Shown: one piece after another, positions 32,525 through 40,293 of the stretch
How positions within the stretch are numbered: the first letter of the stretch is position 1
Layout: every line of letters starts with the position of its first letter
Origin: Actinomycetes bacterium
GTDB lineage: Bacteria > Actinomycetota > Actinomycetes > Mycobacteriales > Mycobacteriaceae
Direction: 5' to 3'
NCBI GenBank assembly: GCA_023460175.1
Contig: JAEWRC010000060.1
Location: forward strand, 1 to 41,941
Length of the DNA: 41,941 nucleotides
The notes under the pieces: model-generated
Told to the model about the DNA's origin: nothing
Databases searched by the model: none
Seen by the model: the letters and a program-made list of their open reading frames with translations, nothing else
Program-made: the position numbers and the translations under genes

Positions 32525-34057
32525 TCAGTCGCTGTCGCCGGCGCTGTCGCCGCTGTCCTTATCTGCGGCACGCTTCGCTGCGCGCTCGGCCTTGCGCTCT
32601 GCCCGCTTCTCGGCGCGCTGGTCCTTGCGCTCCTGGATGTTGTCGCGGATGTTGGCAATCGCACCGGAAATGCGATTGCGCGGTTTGGTGGTGTTCGTGC
32701 TGCCGGACTCGGTGGCCGCCTCGTCGGCCGCGGCATCGTCGTTGGCCTCACTCAGTTGGGTTGCGAGGGATCCGCTCGTGGGCTTCTCCTGCTCGGTTTC
32801 CTTGAGCGCGTCGGCGGCGTCGACGGCTTCGAGCGCGGGGGTCTCCTCGACGACCTCGGTCTTGACGGCCGCCTTCTCGGGCACGACGGCTGTCTGCTTC
32901 GCCGCCGTGTTCTTGGTGAGCACGTCGGTCGACATGGACACCGTGGGCGCGCCCTCACTCAACAGAGAATTGGCGGCGGGACCCTCGTCTTCTTCGGCCG
33001 GCTCCTCGGCGGGCGGCTCGAGTGGCGCAAGTGGCGGTGCCAACGGGTTGCCCGTGCCGTCCCAGCCGATCGCCTTGGCGATGGTCTTGGTCAGGTCGAT
33101 CAGTGAACCGATGGCTCCTGGGCCCTGGCCGGCGATGTGCAAGGGCTCGGGCAAGAGGTCAAACGGCACTGTGAGATCGAGGGCGTTGAAGATGTTCCCG
33201 CCGGGGCTGAGCAGACCACCAAGCGCAATCCCGATCTCGGTGCCCTCGGGCAGCAGGTCGGCAGCCAGAAGCGATACCACCGGCGTGAGGTCGAGCGTCT
33301 GGCCACCGTTGAGGAAGGCGTCAGCCATGTCGGCGGGGATGTTGACCAGCGAGTTGAACGCCGATTCCAGATCGGGGTCCTCGGCGCTCAACTCGTCGAA
33401 GACCGCCTGAAAACCGGCGCCCAACGCCAGCACAGGAGCGACCACCGGTCCCACCAGGCCTAGCAGGACGCCGCTCAGCGACGTTGTGAGCAGGCCGACC
33501 ACCGGTGCCAGCTCGGCAGGGATGATTGGCTCGAAGAGCGGGGGGTCTCCTTCCGCGAGCCCCGGGATGCCTTGGGTCATGGCGTAGTAGATGAGCCCGT
33601 GCAGCGGATCAAGAGCGCCCGTATCGATAGCGTTGTCCGGGTTTCCCCCAAGTAGCAGGAGCGCTAGTAGAAGTGGGTTTTCGGCCGCTTCGCCGAGTTC
33701 GCCCACGTCGGGAGCGAACGGTGCGGAGACGCCATTCTCCAGGTTGTTCAGAACGTTCCCGATGATCAGCTCGAAATCGGGCAGCGCCCGAATATTGCGG
33801 ATCTGATTGGCCATGACCTGCTGTAACACCGGCAGCGGGGCTTGCTGCCATTCTGCGGAGAGGTCGGCGCCGGCGATCTGGGAGCCGTCGAACACCTCCA
33901 GCCAGCGGTCAATCGGGTCGACGGCGGCGGAAAGCTGGACCTCCGGAGATGCGACCGTGATCGCGGACGTGGGCGGTGCGATCGGGCTGATCGCGATGGC
34001 TCCGGCGCCGACGAGGGCGACTCCGGCGGTGGCGTAGGGACGTAAGCGACTTTGCAT
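32525..34057 (-). CDS. gjpA: GjpA-type outer membrane porin-like protein
   Basis: A 510-residue exported protein resembling mycobacterial proteins annotated as outer-membrane porin GjpA, named after a Gordonia porin. The start MQSRLRPYATAGVALVGAGA is the family's hydrophobic signal region, followed by the typical PAP/SAAVDPIDRWLEVF block and repeated amphipathic, Leu/Pro/Gly-rich segments. From about residue 345 the protein becomes acidic and Ala-rich, and it ends in an Arg/Lys/Glu coiled tail (around QERKDQRAEKRAERKAERAA). A strong AAGGAG site precedes ATG 34057. Porin function in this species is inferred from the annotation tradition, not from visible beta-barrel strands. Confidence 0.75.
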   Translation of the reverse strand: MQSRLRPYATAGVALVGAGAIAISPIAPPTSAITVASPEVQLSAAVDPIDRWLEVFDGSQIAGADLSAEWQQAPLPVLQQVMANQIRNIRALPDFELIIGNVLNNLENGVSAPFAPDVGELGEAAENPLLLALLLLGGNPDNAIDTGALDPLHGLIYYAMTQGIPGLAEGDPPLFEPIIPAELAPVVGLLTTSLSGVLLGLVGPVVAPVLALGAGFQAVFDELSAEDPDLESAFNSLVNIPADMADAFLNGGQTLDLTPVVSLLAADLLPEGTEIGIALGGLLSPGGNIFNALDLTVPFDLLPEPLHIAGQGPGAIGSLIDLTKTIAKAIGWDGTGNPLAPPLAPLEPPAEEPAEEDEGPAANSLLSEGAPTVSMSTDVLTKNTAAKQTAVVPEKAAVKTEVVEETPALEAVDAADALKETEQEKPTSGSLATQLSEANDDAAADEAATESGSTNTTKPRNRISGAIANIRDNIQERKDQRAEKRAERKAERAAKRAADKDSGDSAGDSD

Positions 34058-34401
34058 AACGATCTCCTTACGGATTGGTCAATTCCTGGATGCGGCCAAC
34101 GTAGCTGAGGGGAGGCTGAGAAACAGCTGAACAACCGTTAACATTTAGCTGTCACTACCACAGCTAAGAAGTTGCGTATCCGATTAACCGCTCACTGCGG
34201 CGACAGGCGAACCGCCGCTACGTCGACGTATCACCAGGTCATCAAGGGACAGTGCGGAATCGCGCCGACCCGGCGCGGCATGGTTTGGGGCCGGGCCGTG
34301 CGGCTTTGGCAATGGCTCAGCAATTTTCTAAAACTGCAGAGTTCGGTGAATTTGGGGTTCGTGGACGCCGTTCAGCGCCGAGATGCTCGAAACGTCACCC
34401 G
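34058..34401. other. Regulatory gap upstream of gjpA-like gene
   Basis: 344 bases, AT-rich for this genome near 34130-34200 and 34320-34350. A perfect 8-bp inverted repeat TTAGCTGT / ACAGCTAA (34145-34152 and 34160-34167) with a 7-base spacer looks like an operator about 90-110 bases upstream of the porin ATG. A looser CCCGGC/GCCGGG pair lies near 34270-34295. The region should hold the wzm operon's end and the gjpA promoter; no gene is evident. Confidence 0.5.
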
Positions 34402-35232
34402 CTACACCCAGTAGGGAACGCGCGCGCGGTACTGACGCATCGCCAGCAGCGCGACCGCCCAGCCGATCACCGTCAGCACCAGGACCACGGCCCAGTGCCG
34501 CAACTCCTGGGTGTCGCCCAGCAGCGGGGCCCGCACGATGTCGAGGTAGTGCAGCAGCGGGTTGAGTTCGACGATCTTCAGCCAGCCCTCGGCGCCCTGC
34601 TGCTGCAGCGTCTTGTCGTTCCAGATGATCGGCGTCATGAAGAACAGCAACTGGGTGATCGAGAACAGCAGCGGCCCGATGTCGCGGTAGCGCGTCGCCA
34701 GAATGCCGAAGCACAGCGAGACCCACACGCAGTTCAGCATGATCAGGCCCAACGCCAGGATGAACGAAAGGTCCGCCCACGACCAGGGTTTCGGGAAGAT
34801 GATCGCGATGATCACGTAGATGATGATGTTGTGGCCGAACAAGATCATCTGCCGCCACACCAGCCGGTAGACGTGCACGCTCAGCGGCGTCGGCAACTGC
34901 TTGATCAGGCCCTCGTTGGCGACGAACACCTCCGAGCCCTCGATGATCGAGGCGTTGATCATGTTCCAGATGATCAACCCGAGCGTCACATAGGGCAGAT
35001 GCTCGGCCAGTTCGAGCTTGAACAGCTTGGAGTACAGCGCACCCATGGCCACCGCGGTGGTGCCGGTGGCGATGGTGATCCAGAACGGCCCCAGCACCGA
35101 GCGCCGGTAGCGCTGCTTGATGTCCTGCCACCCCAGGTGCAACCACAGCTCGCGGCGCGCGAACCCGTCGGCGAGGTCGCGCCACGCACGGGCGAAGGTC
35201 CTGGACTGCGCGGTGGCATCGGTGAACGTCAT
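34402..35232 (-). CDS. wzm: Galactan/lipid carrier ABC exporter permease Wzm (Rv3783 homologue)
   Basis: The membrane half of the ABC-2 type exporter that moves lipid-linked galactan across the plasma membrane. The 276 residues match the roughly 280 of Rv3783 (annotated rfbD). A cytoplasmic N-terminus with LGWQDIKQRYRRSVLGPFW, a family signature, precedes about six membrane spans, and WNDKTLQQQGAEGWLKIVEL and NPLLHYLDIVRAPLLG lie in the extracytoplasmic part. ATG 35232 overlaps the glfT1 stop by 4 bases. It is the last gene of the bpa-wzt-glfT1-wzm run. Confidence 0.94.
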   Translation of the reverse strand: MTFTDATAQSRTFARAWRDLADGFARRELWLHLGWQDIKQRYRRSVLGPFWITIATGTTAVAMGALYSKLFKLELAEHLPYVTLGLIIWNMINASIIEGSEVFVANEGLIKQLPTPLSVHVYRLVWRQMILFGHNIIIYVIIAIIFPKPWSWADLSFILALGLIMLNCVWVSLCFGILATRYRDIGPLLFSITQLLFFMTPIIWNDKTLQQQGAEGWLKIVELNPLLHYLDIVRAPLLGDTQELRHWAVVLVLTVIGWAVALLAMRQYRARVPYWV

Positions 35233-36143
35233 CGGTGTGTCCTCCCGTCGCCCCGGAAGAAGCGCTCGCGCCTACCGAGCCGTCGCAGCCGCACCCACTC
35301 CCGGAATCCCGCCGGGTCACGACGGGACACCAGAAAGTACCAGCCGAAGCGCAGCCACTCCTGCGGCAGCAGTTTGCGCAACCCGGGCTGGGACAGCAGG
35401 TAGCCGCGGTTGCGGTAGGTGAAGTACCGCTTGGTGTCGTTGTCCGGGTACTGGGTGTGCATGCGGCCGCCGAGGATCGGCTTGAACTCGTCGCTGCCCT
35501 GCGGATGCAGATACACCGCGTTCAGGCAGGTGCCGAACGGCAGCCCCGAGCGCACCAACCGGCGGTGTACCTCCACCTCGTCGCCCCGGAAGAACAGCCG
35601 AAGATCCGGCACGCCAACGGCTTCCACGGTGGTGGCGCGGAACAGCGCACCGTTGAACAGCGAGGCGATCCCGGGCAGCAGATCCCCGGCACCCTCGCTG
35701 CGCAACTCGTCGACCCGGCGACGCCACACCAGCCCGCGCCGCAACGGGAACGCCAACCGCTGCGGATCGTCGAGGTCGCACACCATGGGCGAGACCTCGG
35801 CCAGGCCGTGGCGCTGCGCGCACTCCAGCAGGGTGCTCAGCACCTCGGGCCCGTCGGGGCGGCCGTCGTCGTCGGCCAGCCAGATCCAGTCGGCGCCCGC
35901 CGCGAGCGCCTGCAGCATGCCGAGCGCGAAGCCGCCCGCGCCGCCGAGGTTGCGCCGCGAACCCAGGTAGGTCGAGGGAATCGGTTGTCCGGCAACAAGT
36001 TCGGCGACCCGCGCGTCGTCGTCGTTGTCGACCACGATGAGACGGTCGGGACGTCGGCGTTGGGCGGCCAGCGCGTCGAGCGACTTGGCCAGTTCGTCGG
36101 GACGACGGTGGGTGACGACCACCGCGCAGACGAGTTCGCTCAT
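35229..36143 (-). CDS. glfT1: Galactofuranosyltransferase GlfT1
   Basis: GlfT1 adds the first two galactofuranose residues to the decaprenyl-linked rhamnose-GlcNAc carrier, starting the galactan. The protein has 304 residues, the length of Rv3782. It is a GT-A/GT2 enzyme: CAVVVTHRRPDELAKSL starts the nucleotide-binding fold, and the metal-binding motif is the run Asp91-Asp93 in WIWLADDDGRP; FFRGDEVEVHRRLV is the likely acceptor/base region. The frame is open 48 codons upstream, but ATG 36143 gives the family start MSELVCAVVVTH and overlaps the wzt stop by 4 bases. Confidence 0.95.
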   Translation of the reverse strand: MSELVCAVVVTHRRPDELAKSLDALAAQRRRPDRLIVVDNDDDARVAELVAGQPIPSTYLGSRRNLGGAGGFALGMLQALAAGADWIWLADDDGRPDGPEVLSTLLECAQRHGLAEVSPMVCDLDDPQRLAFPLRRGLVWRRRVDELRSEGAGDLLPGIASLFNGALFRATTVEAVGVPDLRLFFRGDEVEVHRRLVRSGLPFGTCLNAVYLHPQGSDEFKPILGGRMHTQYPDNDTKRYFTYRNRGYLLSQPGLRKLLPQEWLRFGWYFLVSRRDPAGFREWVRLRRLGRRERFFRGDGRTHR

Positions 36144-36946
36144 GCCGGCGGGGACTCTCGTGCGACCTTGTCCAGCACCTCGCGCACGGTGCGGGCGGCG
36201 TCGGGGCCCTCGTAGGCGTGCACCACCTCTTCGATGCCGCCGGTCATCCGGACGGTGCCGTGGTCGATCCACATCGCGGTCTTGCACAGCCGGGCCAGGA
36301 ATTCGTTGGAGTGGCTGGCGAACACCAGGATGCCGGAGCGCTCCACCAGGCTCTGCAGCCGCGACTGCGCCTTCTTGAGGAATTCGGCGTCCACCGCGCC
36401 GATACCCTCGTCGAGCAGCAGGATCTCGGGGTCGATGCTGGTGACCACGCCCATCGCCAGGCGCACCCGCATGCCGGTCGAGTAAGTGCGCAGCGGCATC
36501 GACAGGTATTCGCCCAGCTCGGTGAACTCGGCGATCTCGTCGACCTTGGCCATCATCTGCTTGCGGGTCTGCCCCAGGAACAGGCCGCGGATCAGGATGT
36601 TCTCGAACCCGGAGATCTCCGGGTCCATGCCGACGCCGAGGTCGAAGACCGGCGCCACCCGGCCGGTGACCCGCGCGGTGCCGCGGGTGGGTTCGTAGAT
36701 GCCCGACAGCAACCGCAGCAGCGTCGACTTGCCCGCGCCGTTGTGGCCCACCAGGCCCACCCGGTCGCCCATCTGCAGGGACATGGTGATGTCGCGCAGC
36801 GCCTCGACCACCACGACATTCGAGCTGTTGCGGCCGATGCTGCCGCCGGCCTTGCCCAGGAAGGCTTTCTTCAGCGACCGCGACTTGGCGTCGAAGATCG
36901 GGAATTCGACCCAGGCGTCACGGGTCTCGATACTCGGGGCGACCAT
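36140..36946 (-). CDS. wzt: ABC exporter ATPase Wzt (Rv3781 homologue)
   Basis: The ATPase that drives galactan export with Wzm. The 268 residues contain a Walker A motif at residues 67-75 (GHNGAGKST), the signature YSTGMRVRLAMG and Walker B ILLLDEGIG; the switch His is in FASHSNEFL. The open frame continues far upstream, but those codons belong to the bpa region; ATG 36946 gives MVAPSIETRDAWVEFPIF, the family start. It lies 8 bases after bpa and overlaps glfT1 by 4 bases. No extra C-terminal polymer-recognition domain is present, unlike some O-antigen Wzt proteins. Confidence 0.94.
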   Translation of the reverse strand: MVAPSIETRDAWVEFPIFDAKSRSLKKAFLGKAGGSIGRNSSNVVVVEALRDITMSLQMGDRVGLVGHNGAGKSTLLRLLSGIYEPTRGTARVTGRVAPVFDLGVGMDPEISGFENILIRGLFLGQTRKQMMAKVDEIAEFTELGEYLSMPLRTYSTGMRVRLAMGVVTSIDPEILLLDEGIGAVDAEFLKKAQSRLQSLVERSGILVFASHSNEFLARLCKTAMWIDHGTVRMTGGIEEVVHAYEGPDAARTVREVLDKVARESPPA

Positions 36947-36954
36947 CGGGGGAT

Positions 36955-37473
36955 CTACAGGTACTGCCCGGTGCCGGGCTGCTGCGGCCCGCCGGGTCGA
37001 CCCGGGGCGCCCATCCCGGGCGGCAGCGCTCCCTGACGCATCTGCTCGAGTTGCGCGCGCGCGGCCATCTGCTGGGCGAACAGCGCGGTCTGGATGCCGT
37101 GGAAGAGCCCCTCCAGCCAGCCGACCAGCTGCGCCTGGGCGATCCGCAGTTCCGCATCCGACGGCACGACGTCCTCGGTGAACGGCAACGCCAGGCGCTC
37201 GAGCTCCTCGCGCAGTTCGGGTGCCAGGCCGTCCTCGAGTTCGGCGATCGAGGTCTTGTGGATCTCGCGCAGCCGGTTGCGGCTGGCGTCGTCCAGCGGC
37301 GCGGCCTTCACTTCCTCCAACAGCTGCTTGATCATGGTGCCGATCCGCATGACCTTCGCCGGCTGCTCGACCAGGTCGGTGACGGACTTGTCGGTGTCGT
37401 CCCCGTTGGCGGCGGCCAGCAGTTGGGGGTCCGGAACCCCGATGATCTCGATGTTGTCGTCGTCCGTGCTCAC
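36955..37473 (-). CDS. bpa: Bacterial proteasome activator Bpa/PafE (Rv3780 homologue)
   Basis: Bpa is an ATP-independent ring-shaped activator that opens the 20S proteasome gate and feeds unfolded proteins to it. The 172-residue protein shows the helical core (LVEQPAKVMRIGTMIKQLLE, ELEDGLAPELREELERLALP, QAQLVGWLEGLFHGIQTALF), a Gly/Pro-rich linker and the final GQYL, the motif that docks into the proteasome. GTG 37473 is chosen over GTG 37497 because GGAGGAG lies 10 bases before it and a normal length results. First gene of the run with wzt, glfT1 and wzm; the pairing of a proteasome activator with galactan export genes is conserved in mycobacteria. Confidence 0.93.
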   Translation of the reverse strand: MSTDDDNIEIIGVPDPQLLAAANGDDTDKSVTDLVEQPAKVMRIGTMIKQLLEEVKAAPLDDASRNRLREIHKTSIAELEDGLAPELREELERLALPFTEDVVPSDAELRIAQAQLVGWLEGLFHGIQTALFAQQMAARAQLEQMRQGALPPGMGAPGRPGGPQQPGTGQYL

Positions 37474-38011
37474 GTTCGGTGTGCTCCTCCGCGCCACTCG
37501 TCATGCGGTCCTGCTCAAGTAGTGACACTAGACCGTCGGGTGTTGTGGCCTTCGCTACCACCGCCGCGTCACCCGGGACCGCTCGGTCCACGGGGCGAAG
37601 CGCCCGCGGGGGCGGCGATCCGCCGGGATTTTTCTGTGTGGGACCGATGGTAGCCGGTAACGGTGGTCGGCAAACACCGCCGCGACGCCGCAGCGCGGGC
37701 CGCCCGAAGGCGCATGCACCGGTGCCGCACAGGCGATTCCGGGGCTCGACGCGCGTCGAACGCCCCATGTCCGGGGCGGTTTGTCCGCACTCTGGTGAAC
37801 TGGGCGGGCGATCCGAGGAGTTAGCCGGGTGTCGACGCCGGTCGAAACATCGGCCCCACCAGCAACGATCGGGCAAACTGCGCACCGCGCCCGCGGCGCG
37901 CTGGACTACTATGGCTGGCCAGGTGGCCCGGATCGGACGGTGCGCGTGGTGGGGGTACCCCGCGCCCGCAGCAGATGGGCGGATTACCTGGACCTTCTAA
38001 GGACGGCTGGG
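37474..38011. other. Intergenic region between bpa and the aminotransferase-like gene
   Basis: 538 bases between divergent genes with no convincing gene. The palindrome TAGTGACACTA (37520-37530) overlaps a possible bpa -10 box, TAGTGT on the minus strand. A stem GGCGG-CGAT-CCGCC plus TTTTT (37611-37633) lies on the plus strand. TACTAT (37907-37912) is a -10 candidate for the aminotransferase-like gene. A GTG with a good GAGGAG site at 37829 opens a 61-codon N-terminal extension of that gene, which I do not favour because the tuberculosis homologue has the shorter length. Confidence 0.55.
37611..37633 (+). terminator. Orphan intrinsic terminator on the plus strand
   Basis: A 5-bp GGCGG/CCGCC stem with a 4-base loop is followed after 4 bases by five T. 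It has the form of an intrinsic terminator, but no plus-strand gene ends before it; bpa is divergent. It may end an unannotated short transcript or act as an attenuator. Confidence 0.45.
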
Positions 38012-39208
38012 ATGGCATTTGACGTTGCCAGGGTGCGCGGATTGCACCCGACGCTGGGTGACGGTTGGGTGCACTTCGATACACAGTCGGGGATGCTGAT
38101 CCCCGACGCCGTCGCGACGACGGTGTCGACGGCGTTTCGCACCTCGGCGGCCAACACCGCCGGCCCGCACCCCTACGCGCGCCGCAGCGCGACCCTGCTG
38201 ACCGCCGCGCGCCAGGCGGTCGCCGACCTGGTCAATGCCGATCCCGAGGGCGTGGTGCTCGGTCCCGACCGCGCGGTGCTGCTGGCCTCGCTGGCCGATG
38301 CGTCGTCGTCGCGGGCGGGGCTCGGCTACGAGGTGATCGTCAGCCGCCTCGACGACGAGGCGAACATCGCCCCGTGGCTGCGTGCGGCAAATCGGTACGG
38401 GGCCAAGGTCAAGTGGGCCGAGGTCGACATCGAGACCGGCGAGCTGCCGTCGTGGCAGTGGGAGAACCTGATCTCCAGCTCGACGCGGCTGGTGGCGCTG
38501 ACGTCGGCGTCCTCGACCCTGGGCACCCTGGTCGACCTGCGCCCGGTCAGCAAGCTGATGCACGACGTGGGCGGGCTGGTGATCGTCGATCACACCGCCG
38601 CGGCGCCGTATCAGCTGGCCGACATCAACGAACTCGACGCCGACGTGCTGGCGCTCAACGTCGCGAGCTGGGGCGGTCCGCCCATCGGCGCGCTGGTGTT
38701 CCGGGACCCGAGCTTGATCGACACCTTCGGCTCGGTGTCGATGGATCCCTACGCGACGGGCGTGCGCCGCCTGGAGCTGGGCCTGCACCAATACGGCCTG
38801 CTGGGCGGCGTGGTCGCCAGCGTCGAATACCTGGCCGGCCTGGACGAGACGGCCACGGGCAGCCGACGGGACCGGCTGGCGGTGTCGATGCGGACGGCGT
38901 CGAACTACCTGGATCGGCTGTTCGACTACCTGGTCACCTCGCTGCGGTCGCTGCCGCGGGTGATGCTGATCGGCCAGCCCGAGGCACGCATCCCGGTGCT
39001 GAGCTTCGCCGTCGCCGACATCGAGGCCGACCGCGTGGTCCAGCGGCTGGCCGACAACGGCGTGCTGGCCGTGCCGAACGCGCACTCGCGGGTGCTGGAC
39101 GTCATCGGCGTCAACGACGTCGGTGGCGCGGTCACCATCGGGTTGGCGCACTACTCGACGGTCGCCGAGGTGGACCAACTGGTCCGCGCGCTGGCGTCGC
39201 TGGGCTGA
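38012..39208 (+). CDS. Class V aminotransferase / cysteine desulfurase-like protein without PLP lysine (Rv3778c homologue)
   Basis: A 398-residue protein with the fold of SufS/cysteine desulfurase enzymes and the same length as Rv3778c. PLP-site landmarks are partly kept (the Asp in VIVDHTAAAPYQ), but the segment equal to S-G-H-K-L-Y-G-P reads N-V-A-S-W-G-G-P (residues 216-223), so the Schiff-base lysine is replaced by Ser219 (or Trp220 if shifted by one). The protein may bind a ligand without PLP catalysis or be regulatory. ATG 38012 has AAGGACGG upstream and matches the homologue; a longer form from GTG 37829 remains possible. Confidence 0.88.
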   Translation: MAFDVARVRGLHPTLGDGWVHFDTQSGMLIPDAVATTVSTAFRTSAANTAGPHPYARRSATLLTAARQAVADLVNADPEGVVLGPDRAVLLASLADASSSRAGLGYEVIVSRLDDEANIAPWLRAANRYGAKVKWAEVDIETGELPSWQWENLISSSTRLVALTSASSTLGTLVDLRPVSKLMHDVGGLVIVDHTAAAPYQLADINELDADVLALNVASWGGPPIGALVFRDPSLIDTFGSVSMDPYATGVRRLELGLHQYGLLGGVVASVEYLAGLDETATGSRRDRLAVSMRTASNYLDRLFDYLVTSLRSLPRVMLIGQPEARIPVLSFAVADIEADRVVQRLADNGVLAVPNAHSRVLDVIGVNDVGGAVTIGLAHYSTVAEVDQLVRALASLG

Positions 39209-39248
39209 GCCCCGGCGACGTCATTCCGCGGACCTCGGTCCACCGTCC

Positions 39249-40229
39249 TCACTCGACGGTCAGCAGCACCTTGCCGGCGACCTCGCCGGATTCGAGTAGT
39301 CGATGCGCCTCGCCCGCCTGCTGGATCGGCAGCCGCGCCCCGATGACCGGTTTGACCCGACCGTCGGCGATCATCGGCCAGACCGCGTCGGCGACGGCTC
39401 GCACGATCGCGCCCTTGCCGAACGCGCCGTCGACCGGCCGGCCGCGCAGTGCGGTGCCGATGACCCTGGCGCGCTTGGAGATCAGCTTGCCCAGATTCAA
39501 TTCACCCTTGACCCCGCCCTGCATGCCGATCACCACCAGCCGGCCGTCGGTGGCCAGGGCGTCGATGTTGCGGCCCAGGTAGGCCGCGCCCATGATGTCG
39601 AGGATCACGTCGGCCCCCGCGCCGTCGGTCTCCTCGCGGATCCGCGCGACGAAATCCTCGTCGCGGTAGGAGATTTCGATGTCGGCGCCGAGTTCCCGGC
39701 ACAACTCGAGCTTGCGCGCGGAACCGGCCGTCACGGCCACCCGGGCGCCCAGGGCCTTGCAGATCTGAATTGCGTTGCTGCCCACGCCACTTGCGCCGCC
39801 GTGCAGCAGCACCACCTCGCCGTCGGTCAGCCCGGCGGTCATGACCAGGTTGGACCAGACGGTGCAGGTCACCTCGGGTAGCCCCGCGGCGTCGACCCGG
39901 GCGCCGCCGCGGGGAATCGGTAGCAACTGGGCGGCGGGCACCGCGACGTATTCGGCGTAGCCGCCGCCGGCCAGCAAAGCGCACACATGTTGCCCGACGG
40001 TCCATTCGGTGACCCCCGGACCCACCTGCGCCACGGTGCCGGAGACCTCCATTCCGAGCACCTCGCTTGCACCCGGCGGGGGTGGGTAGCGACCGGCCGC
40101 CTGCAGCAGGTCCGCCCGGTTGACGCCCGCCGCGGCGATCTTGATCAGTACCTCGTCCTGAGCAGGAGTGACGTCGGGAATCTCGCTCCAGACGAGGCGG
40201 TCGGCGGCTTCTGTAACGATCCCGTGCAT
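39249..40229 (-). CDS. Zinc-free NAD(P)H quinone oxidoreductase, PIG3 type (Rv3777 homologue)
   Basis: A medium-chain dehydrogenase of the quinone oxidoreductase/PIG3 group: KIAAAGVNRADLLQAAGRYP in the substrate half, LLHGGASGVGSNAIQICKAL as nucleotide loop and DGRLVVIGMQGGVK typical of the group. Structural zinc ligands are absent. ATG 40229 gives 326 residues, near the 328 of Rv3777, and TACCGT (40242-40237 on the minus strand) is 7 bases upstream, consistent with a leaderless message. An upstream ATG at 40280 would add 17 Thr/Ser-rich residues and is not favoured. The gene is divergent from marR. Confidence 0.9.
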   Translation of the reverse strand: MHGIVTEAADRLVWSEIPDVTPAQDEVLIKIAAAGVNRADLLQAAGRYPPPPGASEVLGMEVSGTVAQVGPGVTEWTVGQHVCALLAGGGYAEYVAVPAAQLLPIPRGGARVDAAGLPEVTCTVWSNLVMTAGLTDGEVVLLHGGASGVGSNAIQICKALGARVAVTAGSARKLELCRELGADIEISYRDEDFVARIREETDGAGADVILDIMGAAYLGRNIDALATDGRLVVIGMQGGVKGELNLGKLISKRARVIGTALRGRPVDGAFGKGAIVRAVADAVWPMIADGRVKPVIGARLPIQQAGEAHRLLESGEVAGKVLLTVE

Positions 40230-40293
40230 GTTAGCCACGGTACTAGTGGACGGTTCGTTCACGGTTGTCGGTGCCGTCATTTAGCATTGCGCC
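40230..40293. promoter_or_regulatory. Divergent promoter region, quinone oxidoreductase and MarR regulator
   Basis: On the plus strand TTCACG (40258-40263) and TAGCAT (40282-40287), 18 bases apart, place a start near ATG 40294. On the minus strand TACCGT ends 7 bases before ATG 40229. The MarR operator should lie here; no clean palindrome was found. Confidence 0.45.

Noticed and set aside
37479..38000. Plus-strand open frame of 173 codons upstream of the aminotransferase-like gene
   Set aside because: Low-complexity Arg/Pro/Ser composition, no ribosome-binding site, and it is interrupted by a terminator-like element at 37611-37633.
37829..38011. 61-residue N-terminal extension of the aminotransferase-like protein
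   Set aside because: It has a good GAGGAG site and GTG start, but the shorter form equals the length of the tuberculosis homologue and a TACTAT -10 box lies inside the extension. Kept as an alternative in the gene entry.
40230..40280. Longer start (ATG 40280) of the quinone oxidoreductase
   Set aside because: The extra 17 residues are Thr/Ser-rich and unlike the family start, and they cover the probable promoter.
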